Below are positions 7,128 through 14,552 of a DNA stretch of 64,000 nt, in pieces (position 1 is the first letter of the stretch; every line of letters starts with the position of its first letter). The notes under the pieces are model-generated. The model searched no databases, was not told the DNA's origin, and saw nothing but the letters and a program-made list of their open reading frames with translations. This stretch comes from Lachnospiraceae bacterium UBA7179. GTDB lineage: Bacteria > Bacillota > Clostridia > Lachnospirales > Lachnospiraceae. The stretch is from NCBI GenBank assembly GCA_002491195.1, contig DKVL01000012.1:1-64000 (forward strand), given 5' to 3'. A program made the position numbers and the translations under genes.

Positions 7128-9239
7128 TTAGTTGACTTTATTCAGGGTAAAGTCATCGATTGTACCCCAGCCCTTTGCGCTGCACTTGATATGGACGCCG
7201 ATGGTGAGTGTGCCGTCGGTAACCGTTATAGTGGATATCGTTGGTTCCTGCCAGTTGGCATAGCCCTGTGCAGTAAAGGAATCGGAGGATACTGCGTTAC
7301 CAATTTTGGCGTAGAGTTCCATCTCGGCGCTGGCATCGATGTCTCCACCTTGGAAATAAGCCTTCAATTCATAGGTGCCTGGCTCCAGATCTGTAAATTC
7401 CTGCTCGATGGAGAAGTCCATGTCGGATTCTGACCAGAAGTGGAAGGAATACTCGCCAGTGTGTGCGTCGCCCTCTTTTTGCTGGAAATCCGTTGGATTC
7501 TTGCTGCCTTCGTAAGTGACATTCCACATGGAAGTATCAGAATCCTCGAAGCTGGGATTGGACACATAATTGAGCATTTCCACGTTGACGGTGCAGCAAA
7601 CCTCCGTTGGATTGTCGGTGGTGGCATTATCGTCAAGGATTCTGCCGTAGATCTCGTAAATTCCGGCCTTGGAGGTGTCGATGTTCAGGACCTGTTCCTC
7701 ATACCACTCAACAGGCAGGGAGGTATTCAGGGCGCGGTTGTTGTAGACAACGTCCACAGTATCAGGTAGTTCTACTGCAGAGTCGATATTACAGGTTACC
7801 GTTGGTGCATTGATCATATCGATCGCAGGTTCAGCGTTGGTGCCATATTTTAACCATTTGTATGTATTCAGGGATTCCAATGGTTTTCCGTCGGCACCAA
7901 ATAATGCCTGGTTGTCCCAGGAACAGCCTCCATAGTACTGTCCGGCATCGTTGGGGTCGTAATCTGACGCATAGCTGCTTGCCCAGCCGGAGCCAAATTC
8001 TTCCCAGATTGGGCTGTTGTCAGCGTTCACATCGCCGACGGTGATCCATGCGCCTTCCCAATAGAATACGCCGAGGGCGCCGGCTTTATTCGCTGTTGCA
8101 CAGACATCGCGCAGTGCAGTGGACTGGCTCTGTACGGTAGCACCATAAGCATCAAGCAGATCGCTCTCGCCAACGCTGTTGCCAGAGCCATCCGTATCTT
8201 CTGTGGTATAGCAGTAGGCGGTTTCGGCAATAAGCGTTTCCTTGCCATATTTTTCCCTTATATTGGTCATGACATTTTGGACATTCTCAAAGGTTCCATG
8301 CCAATAAGGATAGTAGGACAGTGCAAAGATGTCATAGTCTACCTGAAAAGAGGAAAGCTTGTACAGGATCGAGTCGATTCCGTCGTAATCATCGGCATTC
8401 GTATAATGAAGTGCGACTTTAATCGCTTTGTTGTAACGCTCAGATACTTCACGGACAGCCTTGCTTCCCGCATTCATGAGCTGAGCGATGTTGGGAATCT
8501 TTGTTTCTCCTGCCATGCCGTTGTTTGTTTCGTTTCCGACCTGTACCATACAGACGTCAACACCGTTGTCAAGGAGCTGCGTCAGACTGTCCTTGGTATA
8601 TTCGTATAAGGCGTTTGATTTTTCCTCAAGGGACATGCCAACCCATGCTTTGGGACACATCTGCTTTGCAGGATCTGCCCAGAAGTCGGAGTAATGGAAG
8701 TCGATGCAGACTTTCATGCCGTTTTCAGTAGCGCGTTTTCCGAGGGCGATCGCTGTGGCAAGATCGTTGTTTCCGCCACCGTATCCGTTGCCGTTCTCGT
8801 CGTAGGGATCATTCCAGACGCGGATGCGCGCGAAATTGACGCCGGCTTCTGCCATCGTGGTAAATACATCCTGTTCGATACCGTCGGCGTTGTAATATTT
8901 TACGCCGCTTTTTTCCTCAGCAAGGATAGAAGATACATCCATGCCTCTGATGAAACTGTCAGAAAGATCGGGTATCGGTTCCACGTATATGCCAGCATCT
9001 TCTGTGGTAGTGGGCAGTGGATACATGGAGTTTAGAGCCTCCTGGGCATTGTCTGATGTGCTGTCATTTTTTTCAATTTCGGAGGAAGCAGTTTCGGAAG
9101 CTGCGGTCTCCTCCGAAGCAACGGTTGTTAGCGCCTGTGATGCCGGCTCTGACTGTTCGGAACCAGAACCACAGCTCGTCAGGGACACAGTTGATAAAGT
9201 CATTGTTAATAGTAGCATCGTTAATTTTTTGTTATTCAT
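7128..9239 (-). CDS. Arabinogalactan endo-beta-1,4-galactanase (GH53), lipoprotein
   Basis: An extracellular enzyme cutting beta-1,4-galactan side chains of pectin. It is 703 residues long: a signal peptide with lipobox LTSC (C23), a Ser/Glu/Thr-rich linker (24-90), the GH53 barrel (about 95-475) and two accessory domains. VGNETNNG holds the acid/base Glu (E237) and LIAETAYC the nucleophile (E339). Residues about 480-555 look like a bacterial Ig-like domain, and about 560-703 look like a beta-sandwich carbohydrate-binding module, possibly CBM61-like (inference). GGGAGG precedes the ATG. It stands alone, with no sugar transporter or regulator beside it, and converges with dinB. The lipid anchor implies retention on the cell surface. 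Confidence 0.93.
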   Translation of the reverse strand: MNNKKLTMLLLTMTLSTVSLTSCGSGSEQSEPASQALTTVASEETAASETASSEIEKNDSTSDNAQEALNSMYPLPTTTEDAGIYVEPIPDLSDSFIRGMDVSSILAEEKSGVKYYNADGIEQDVFTTMAEAGVNFARIRVWNDPYDENGNGYGGGNNDLATAIALGKRATENGMKVCIDFHYSDFWADPAKQMCPKAWVGMSLEEKSNALYEYTKDSLTQLLDNGVDVCMVQVGNETNNGMAGETKIPNIAQLMNAGSKAVREVSERYNKAIKVALHYTNADDYDGIDSILYKLSSFQVDYDIFALSYYPYWHGTFENVQNVMTNIREKYGKETLIAETAYCYTTEDTDGSGNSVGESDLLDAYGATVQSQSTALRDVCATANKAGALGVFYWEGAWITVGDVNADNSPIWEEFGSGWASSYASDYDPNDAGQYYGGCSWDNQALFGADGKPLESLNTYKWLKYGTNAEPAIDMINAPTVTCNIDSAVELPDTVDVVYNNRALNTSLPVEWYEEQVLNIDTSKAGIYEIYGRILDDNATTDNPTEVCCTVNVEMLNYVSNPSFEDSDTSMWNVTYEGSKNPTDFQQKEGDAHTGEYSFHFWSESDMDFSIEQEFTDLEPGTYELKAYFQGGDIDASAEMELYAKIGNAVSSDSFTAQGYANWQEPTISTITVTDGTLTIGVHIKCSAKGWGTIDDFTLNKVN

Positions 9240-9271
9240 GTTGACCTCCCGTTTTGAATATAAGTATATTT

Positions 9272-9302
9272 ATTATATCATAAGTTTCAAAAAGAAAATC
9301 AA
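9272..9302 (-). promoter_or_regulatory. Extended -10 promoter of the galactanase gene
   Basis: On the minus strand TGATATAAT gives a TATAAT -10 box (9272-9277 on the plus strand) with the extended TGn motif. A weak TTGATT -35 lies 19 bp away (9297-9302). The sites are 33-63 bp from the start codon. No catabolite-repression (cre) site was recognised nearby. Confidence 0.6.
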
Positions 9303-9387
9303 TAAAAATGGAAACAAAAGGCGCAAAATCTTCCACAATTTCAGATTATGTGGTAAAATGCTGATAAAGCGTAATAAGAGTTATTTT

Positions 9388-9424
9388 GCACACCTGTGCT
9401 AAAATGCTTGCTTTTTAGCATTTT
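9388..9424 (+). repeat. Two adjacent palindromes in a divergent intergenic region
   Basis: GCACACCTGTGC (9388-9399) is a 12-bp palindrome around a CC centre. It is followed at once by an 8-bp hairpin AAAATGCT / AGCATTTT (9401-9408 with 9417-9424). They lie between the divergent galactanase and DJ-1 family genes, so they could be an operator or a relic terminator. The rest of 9240-9489 shows only the galactanase promoter and AT-rich sequence. Confidence 0.45.
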
Positions 9425-9489
9425 GTGTACAAATGAGGATGCGTGACGAAAAAATGAAAAAATGTAAACAGGAAAGGAAGAATGATATC

Positions 9490-10056
9490 ATGAAAAAGAG
9501 TGCAGCAGTATTTTTTGCAACAGGATTTGAGGAGGTTGAAGCGCTTACAGTAGTGGATCTGCTGAGGCGTGCAGGTATTGAGACAGTCTGTGTTTCGATC
9601 GACAACGAAAAGAGTGTTACGGGAAGTCACAATATCACAGTGGAAATGAATGCAGGACTCGACCGTCTGGACTTTGCACTGTTTGATATACTGATCTGTC
9701 CGGGAGGAATGCCAGGCACGAGAAATCTTGAGGCATGCGAGTGGCTGATCAGGAATATCCGGGCATCCTACGAGAATGGAAAATATATTGCAGCGATTTG
9801 TGCAGCGCCGAGCATTTTTGCTCATATGGGACTTTTGCAGGGCAGAAAGGCCTGCATTTATCCAGGAATGGAAGATGAACTGTATCAAAACGGCGCTGGC
9901 GTGTGCTGGGATCATAAGGTTATGAAGTCTGACTCGATCATAACAAGCCGCGGTGTAGGGACGGCAATCCCGTTCGCACTGGAGATTATATCAACGCTTT
10001 TGGGGCAGGAGAAGGCGGATGAGCTTGCTAAAAGTATTGTCTATACAGCGGATTAA
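9490..10056 (+). CDS. DJ-1/PfpI family protein (YajL-like)
   Basis: A 188-residue protein of the DJ-1/YajL branch of the PfpI superfamily, whose members protect against carbonyl or oxidative damage. The conserved acidic residue lies in TGFEEVEA (E14/E15) and the reactive cysteine in AAICAAPS (C104), the nucleophile elbow. The segment ILICPGGMPG is typical of the fold. The start at 9490 is chosen because GGAAAGGAAG lies about ten bases before; the open frame continues upstream but begins with a low-complexity Lys-rich stretch. It appears monocistronic: a strong new promoter begins 31 bp after its stop. Chaperone, deglycase or protease activity cannot be told apart from the sequence. Confidence 0.9.
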   Translation: MKKSAAVFFATGFEEVEALTVVDLLRRAGIETVCVSIDNEKSVTGSHNITVEMNAGLDRLDFALFDILICPGGMPGTRNLEACEWLIRNIRASYENGKYIAAICAAPSIFAHMGLLQGRKACIYPGMEDELYQNGAGVCWDHKVMKSDSIITSRGVGTAIPFALEIISTLLGQEKADELAKSIVYTAD

Positions 10057-10086
10057 GTTTATTGTTTATTGTTGCCCTTAAAAATT

Positions 10087-10115
10087 TTGACAACTTATGA
10101 ATCCAATGTTATAAT
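10087..10115 (+). promoter_or_regulatory. Consensus sigma-A promoter of the cheR operon
   Basis: TTGACA (10087-10092), a 17-bp spacer and TATAAT (10110-10115) form a perfect consensus promoter 65 bp before cheR. A sigma-D flagellar-type promoter was not seen, so this operon seems to be expressed constitutively rather than with flagellar genes. Confidence 0.85.
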
Positions 10116-10180
10116 CAAAAATGTAATGCGTAATTATAGAATTATAATATATCAAATCAAGCAGATAGAAGGTTTCTCAA

Positions 10181-10984
10181 ATGATAACAGAACATGAGTT
10201 TCAAAGAGTGGCAGCATATGTGAAAAATAAAGCTGGCATTAACTTAAATGAAAAAAAGGTTTTGGTTCAGGGAAGGCTTGATAGTTATATGCAGCGAAAG
10301 GGATACAGCTCATATGATGCGTTTATGGACCGTGTGGAAAAGTTTCCGACAGGGCCTGAGGCGGAGGATTTAATGAATGCCCTCACGACGAATCATACGT
10401 ATTTTTGGAGGGAGTATGAGCAGTTTATATTTTTGAAACAAGAGGTTTTTCCTGAACTTAAGGCATGTACAGAAAATACGAAGGACTGGCACATCTGGTG
10501 TGCCGCCTCATCGACAGGGGAGGAGCCATACACACTGGCAATGCTCTGTAAAGATTTTCTAGGATTGGAGCAGGATGAATGGGATACCAGGATTCTTGCC
10601 ACGGATATTGACACAAGAGTCCTGGAGAAGGCGGTGAAAGGCGTCTATTCCAAAAATTCCGTGGAACAGCTGCCGCATCAGTATGTGCGCAGGTTTTTCA
10701 AGCAGATCAATCAGGATGAATATCGGGTGAAAGACGAACTCAAGAAGGAGGTGCTGTTTCGACAGCTGAACCTGATGAATCCGCTGCCTTTTAGAAAGCC
10801 GCTTCATGTGGTATTTATCAGAAATGTCATGATTTATTTTGATGAGCCCACGAAAGAGCATCTGTTAAACAATATTTATGAGAAAATGGCACCCGGCGGC
10901 TACCTCTTTATCGGTTCGACAGAATCTATGGGGCAGAATAATACCCGATTTCAGTATGTAAAACCTTCCATATACAAAAAATAG
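10181..10984 (+). CDS. cheR: CheR-type protein-glutamate O-methyltransferase
   Basis: Methylates Glu side chains of chemoreceptors using S-adenosylmethionine. The N-terminal helical CheR domain covers about residues 1-75 and the SAM-binding catalytic domain about 80-265. Motifs are NHTYFWREY (71-79), WCAASSTGEEPYTLAM (106-121, the SAM loop) and FIRNVMIYF (212-220). The length (267 aa) is normal. It heads an operon of six signalling genes, 16 bp before cheB. No receptor gene is in the window, so its substrate must be encoded elsewhere or be of a different kind. There is no C-terminal TPR extension or pentapeptide tether. Confidence 0.93.
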   Translation: MITEHEFQRVAAYVKNKAGINLNEKKVLVQGRLDSYMQRKGYSSYDAFMDRVEKFPTGPEAEDLMNALTTNHTYFWREYEQFIFLKQEVFPELKACTENTKDWHIWCAASSTGEEPYTLAMLCKDFLGLEQDEWDTRILATDIDTRVLEKAVKGVYSKNSVEQLPHQYVRRFFKQINQDEYRVKDELKKEVLFRQLNLMNPLPFRKPLHVVFIRNVMIYFDEPTKEHLLNNIYEKMAPGGYLFIGSTESMGQNNTRFQYVKPSIYKK

Positions 10985-11000
10985 TGCGGGGAGGTTCAGT

Positions 11001-12029
11001 ATGGAAAAATTAAAGGTATTATTGGTGGTAGGAAATTTGGAAATGAGGAGGCATCTGAGTGGAATTCTCTATGCAGATCCGGATCTTGATGTGGTGGCAG
11101 AAGCAAACAATGCCTACATGGCCAGAGATAAAATCATAGAGTACGATCCCGACGTTATGCTTCTATGCCATGATCTGCCAAGAATGTCAGGCATTACGTT
11201 TCTGGGAAAACTCATGCCACAGAGAAGTACTGCAACACTTGTCATAGCAGAACCGCAGTTCGAGGATGAAGCCTATCGCGCAGGCGCGAAGGATTTTATT
11301 GCCTGCGGGGACAATTATGAGATACTTGCGCATGAAAATATCTGTAATCGTCTTCGGAAAGCAGCAGGCGGGGATTGGTTTGCTGCAGCTAAAAGGGTGT
11401 CTGCACTAACTGTACCACATACTTTTCGAAATGTGGGAAATGGAGCGGATGTCACAACTTCTGTTATAGCGATCGGTGCCTCAACAGGAGGGACAGAAGC
11501 GATCGCTACGGTTGTGAGAGGACTCAGGAAGGATATTCCAGGCATTGTGATGGTGCAGCATATGCCGGAAGGCTATACACAGATGTATGCGCACAGGTTG
11601 GACAACGAGGGGGAAGTTTCTGTGAAGGAGGCGGTATCCGGAGATGTGGTGAAACCCGGTCAGATCCTTCTGGCTCCAGGAGATAAACAGATGCGCATTG
11701 TGAAGATCAATGGCAGATATCAGGTAGAGTGTAAACATGGACCGAGGGTGACAGGTCACTGTCCATCGGTAGATGCACTCTTTGAGTCAGTAGCACGTGT
11801 TGCTGGAAAAGAAGCGATCGGCGTGTTGATGACGGGGATGGGGAGCGACGGTGCCAAGGGACTGCTGGCTATGAAAAACGCAGGAGCGCGCACGATAGGG
11901 CAGGATGAGAAGACCTGTATCGTGTATGGTATGCCCAAGGTGGCGTATGAGATTGGAGCTGTGAAATGGCAGGTACCATTGGATCAGATTGCACAGAAAA
12001 TATATTATCTGCTGGATAAACGGCAGTAA
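11001..12029 (+). CDS. cheB: CheB-type methylesterase with degenerate receiver domain
   Basis: Removes methyl groups from receptor Glu residues and can deamidate Gln. It is 342 residues: a receiver-like domain (5-120), a linker, and the esterase domain (about 152-340). The catalytic triad is intact: S161 in IGASTGG, H187 in VQHMPEG and D283 in MTGMGSDGA. The receiver keeps its fold pattern, but the phospho-acceptor position of E. coli D56 is Cys here (LLCHDLPRM, C56), and the acidic pair of VDDS reads VVGN (V10, G11). The domain should not accept phosphate in the usual way, so the esterase may be constitutive or controlled by binding. GGGGAGG precedes the ATG. Confidence 0.92.
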   Translation: MEKLKVLLVVGNLEMRRHLSGILYADPDLDVVAEANNAYMARDKIIEYDPDVMLLCHDLPRMSGITFLGKLMPQRSTATLVIAEPQFEDEAYRAGAKDFIACGDNYEILAHENICNRLRKAAGGDWFAAAKRVSALTVPHTFRNVGNGADVTTSVIAIGASTGGTEAIATVVRGLRKDIPGIVMVQHMPEGYTQMYAHRLDNEGEVSVKEAVSGDVVKPGQILLAPGDKQMRIVKINGRYQVECKHGPRVTGHCPSVDALFESVARVAGKEAIGVLMTGMGSDGAKGLLAMKNAGARTIGQDEKTCIVYGMPKVAYEIGAVKWQVPLDQIAQKIYYLLDKRQ

Positions 12030-12051
12030 TAAGAAAGGATAGGAGACAATT

Positions 12052-12447
12052 ATGAGAATATTAATAGCGGAAGATGATTTTGCCAGCAGAAAGGCAATCT
12101 TGAAATTTTTGTCTGAGTACGGTGAGTGCGATGTAACCGTCGATGGCATGGAGGCAATTGATGCCTTTATGATGGCGCTTGAAGAGGATGATCCGTATGA
12201 TTTGATCTGTCTGGATGTGATGATGCCTGTCATGGACGGCTATCAGGCGCTCAAGAATATACGCGACATCGAGAGGGAGCACCATATAACATCAGAACAG
12301 CAGGCAAAAGTCATTATGACAACAGCGCTCAATGAGGAGAAAAATGTCAAAAAGGCGTTTGAACTTGGATGTACAGTATATTGTGCGAAACCGATTGATA
12401 TTGAGAAATTGAGAGGTACGCTGGAGAAGCTTGGATTAACTTCATAA
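12052..12447 (+). CDS. CheY-like single-domain response regulator
   Basis: A 131-residue stand-alone receiver domain. All conserved positions are present: the acidic pair D8 and D9 (AEDD), phospho-acceptor D55 (CLDVMMP), the switch Thr (T90/T91 in MTTA) and K113 (CAKP). No output domain is attached, so it should act by docking to a partner, such as a flagellar switch or an enzyme in this operon. It sits 22 bp after cheB and 34 bp before cheW. As the only stand-alone competent receiver of the operon, it is a likely phosphate target of the kinase encoded two genes on. It could equally be a phosphate sink. Confidence 0.9.
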   Translation: MRILIAEDDFASRKAILKFLSEYGECDVTVDGMEAIDAFMMALEEDDPYDLICLDVMMPVMDGYQALKNIRDIEREHHITSEQQAKVIMTTALNEEKNVKKAFELGCTVYCAKPIDIEKLRGTLEKLGLTS

Positions 12448-12481
12448 TATGACCGTGGAGAGATAAGGGGGACGATTTTGC

Positions 12482-12997
12482 ATGGAAGAAAAAACAGAAG
12501 TGCTTGAGGCTGCAGAGCAGGAGGATACCCGTCAGGGAAAATATATGACTTTCTGCATTGGAAGTGATGTTTTTGGTATAGAGCTTCAGTATGTGAGCGA
12601 GATCATACAGATGCAGCAGATAGCGCCTATCCCTGAGGTGGAGCATTTTATTAAGGGATTGATCAATTTAAGAGGTAAGATTATACCAGTGATCGATGTA
12701 GCAGACCGGTTTGGAAAGGTTCCTTTTGAATATAACGACCGAACCTGCATTATTGTTGTGGAGGTTCAGGGGGTTACAGTAGGATTGATTGTAGAGACGA
12801 TTTCAGAGGTGGTATCGATCGAGGAAGAGGATATTCTGCCGCCTCCCAATGTGTCCAAAACAAATACACAGGCTAAATTTATTCGAGGAATCGGAAAGGT
12901 TGGCGATGGCGTAAAGCTTTTGCTGGATCCTGTCAAGCTGCTGAGTGATGAATCCCTTGACTTTACAGAGAAGCAGGATGAGGAAGAGGAAGAATAA
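12482..12997 (+). CDS. cheW: CheW-type adaptor protein
   Basis: Couples chemoreceptors to the kinase in signalling arrays. The CheW domain spans about residues 18-155, with YMTFCIGSDVFGIEL, the GLINLRGKIIPVIDV core (about 59-73) and a C-terminal LLLDPVKLL strand. The tail (158-171) is very acidic and ends in a run of Glu. Normal partners are CheA P5 domains and receptor tips, and neither is encoded in the window. The stop codon is directly followed by the ATG of the histidine kinase, which points to coupled translation. The acidic tail and a 20-residue Glu-rich head are extensions beyond the minimal CheW fold. Confidence 0.92.
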   Translation: MEEKTEVLEAAEQEDTRQGKYMTFCIGSDVFGIELQYVSEIIQMQQIAPIPEVEHFIKGLINLRGKIIPVIDVADRFGKVPFEYNDRTCIIVVEVQGVTVGLIVETISEVVSIEEEDILPPPNVSKTNTQAKFIRGIGKVGDGVKLLLDPVKLLSDESLDFTEKQDEEEEE

Positions 12998-14458
12998 ATG
13001 CAAAAAAACCGGGAAGAATTTTTTTATTTTATTTTGAATCACAGTCAGGAATGTATCATCAAATATGATTCCCGCGGGTGCATTGACTATTGTAATGACA
13101 GACTTTTGGAGCTCACAGGCTACAGTGCAGGTGAGCTCATTGGCGCATATATTGGAGAATTGATTCAAAATGTATTTGCAATTGTAGAAAATCACATTCA
13201 ACTTGCTGAGGATTACAAGGATGCCGAAACAATCGAGACTGTACTGTATCGAAAGAACAAAACTTGTTTTCCGGTGGAGATCAAGGTGGTATCACGCGTT
13301 TTTGACGGTTTGGAAGTCATGATCTGTACTGCTGTGGATATGACACGCTATAAGGAAAGCATCAGAAAAGTGGAGGAGACTACCATACAAATGCAGGAAT
13401 CCATGAAGGCGAGGGACGCCTTTGTGGCAAATGTCACACATGAACTGCGCACGCCCGTAAATGGGATTAAAGGTCATGCAGAAATTTTGATGGAGCAGGA
13501 ACAGGATTTTCAGAAGACAAATTATCTCAAAATGATTTTAGACTGTTGTACGACCATGGAGGGAATCATCAACAATATTCTGGACTTCTCCAAGCTTGAG
13601 GCAGGAAAGTTTCAGATTGATGAAAAGCCTTTTTCTTTTTATGATTTTATATCGAGAATGGAAAAGATGTTTAGTATGCTCACGATGAGAAAGGGGCTTC
13701 GCTTTACACTCAATGTCGCTCAGGAGATTCCGGACAAAGTGATCGGTGATGAGCTGCGGTTGACCCAGATTTTGAATAATCTGGTGTCCAATGCAGTGAA
13801 GTTCACAGAACAGGGGTATGTCGGTATCGAGATCGCTTTGAATACCAGGATCAATGACGAGGTGGAATTGTTTTTCATGGTGGTAGATACTGGCATTGGG
13901 CTTTCGCCGGAGGACAAGGATAAGCTGTTCAAGAGTTTTTCACAGGCAGATGCATCCATTACCAGAAAGTATGGCGGCACCGGGCTCGGACTTGCCATAA
14001 CAAAGGAACTTGTGACCATGATGCACGGTAAGGTCTGGGCGGATGGCGAGAAGGGAAAGGGATCCACGTTTTCCTTTACAATAAGGCTGAAGACAGAGCA
14101 GACACAGGACAATGCAGAACAGGAGCCTTCTATCAGGAAATGGAAATATGCCAACAATCTCAATAAGATGGCAGGGGAGCAGGATCTGATGATTGAGCTG
14201 GGAAGCGATATCAATATCAGGGAATTGAAGAAATATTTTGAAAAGCTCAACATCAGTATGGATATGGAGAACTGGCAGAAAGCGGAAAGTTTTGCGACGA
14301 CTTTAAAGCAATTAGTCAGCAAAGGTTCAAAAGATCTACAGCGCATGGCGTTCCGGATGGAGATGGCGATCAGAAAGGCTGACTGTGACAGGGCGAGGGA
14401 GTATGTGCAGAAGGTAAAAGAACAGCTGATGCAAGAAATAGATGGTTTTGAGATTTAG
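12998..14458 (+). CDS. PAS-domain sensor histidine kinase with HPt-like C-terminus
   Basis: A 486-residue soluble kinase: PAS domain (5-115), HisKA dimerisation domain with phospho-accepting H148 (VTHELRTP), and HATPase (250-365) with N box NLVSNAVKF, G1 DTGIG and G2 GGTGLGLA. There is no membrane helix, so it senses an internal signal. Residues about 400-482 form a helical segment resembling an HPt domain, but the expected AHTLK reads ATTLK (T434), so the phospho-His is lost. No receiver is fused. It directly abuts cheW, and its last codons (GFEI) are the first copy of a 15-bp tandem repeat. It is probably the kinase for the operon in place of CheA (inference). Confidence 0.9.
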   Translation: MQKNREEFFYFILNHSQECIIKYDSRGCIDYCNDRLLELTGYSAGELIGAYIGELIQNVFAIVENHIQLAEDYKDAETIETVLYRKNKTCFPVEIKVVSRVFDGLEVMICTAVDMTRYKESIRKVEETTIQMQESMKARDAFVANVTHELRTPVNGIKGHAEILMEQEQDFQKTNYLKMILDCCTTMEGIINNILDFSKLEAGKFQIDEKPFSFYDFISRMEKMFSMLTMRKGLRFTLNVAQEIPDKVIGDELRLTQILNNLVSNAVKFTEQGYVGIEIALNTRINDEVELFFMVVDTGIGLSPEDKDKLFKSFSQADASITRKYGGTGLGLAITKELVTMMHGKVWADGEKGKGSTFSFTIRLKTEQTQDNAEQEPSIRKWKYANNLNKMAGEQDLMIELGSDINIRELKKYFEKLNISMDMENWQKAESFATTLKQLVSKGSKDLQRMAFRMEMAIRKADCDRAREYVQKVKEQLMQEIDGFEI

Positions 14459-14546
14459 GGCTTTGAGACTTGAGGCTATGAGATGGAAGACTTTGAGATA
14501 GAAAGTTTTGAGAATAGAAGGCTTTGAGAGATAAAGGAGTTTGAGG
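14444..14546 (+). repeat. 15-bp degenerate tandem repeat at the kinase gene end
   Basis: Seven copies of a unit close to GGCTTTGAGATAGAA; the TTTGAG core (TATGAG in the third copy) starts at 14447, 14462, 14477, 14492, 14507, 14523 and 14540. The first four steps are exactly 15 bp, the last two about 16 and 17. The first unit encodes the kinase's final residues GFEI and its stop; the last overlaps the ribosome binding region of the next gene. Read on in the kinase frame, the units encode G-F/Y-E-x-x pentapeptides interrupted by stops in copies one and two. Confidence 0.85.
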
Positions 14547-14552
14547 GATCGT

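Noticed and set aside
13720..14346. A 208-codon minus-strand open frame opposite the histidine kinase
   Set aside because: Ser-rich shadow of the HATPase region; no ribosome binding site.
14444..14546. Repeat array as a small CRISPR
   Set aside because: Units are contiguous, degenerate and 15 bp long with no unique spacers, and they overlap coding sequence.
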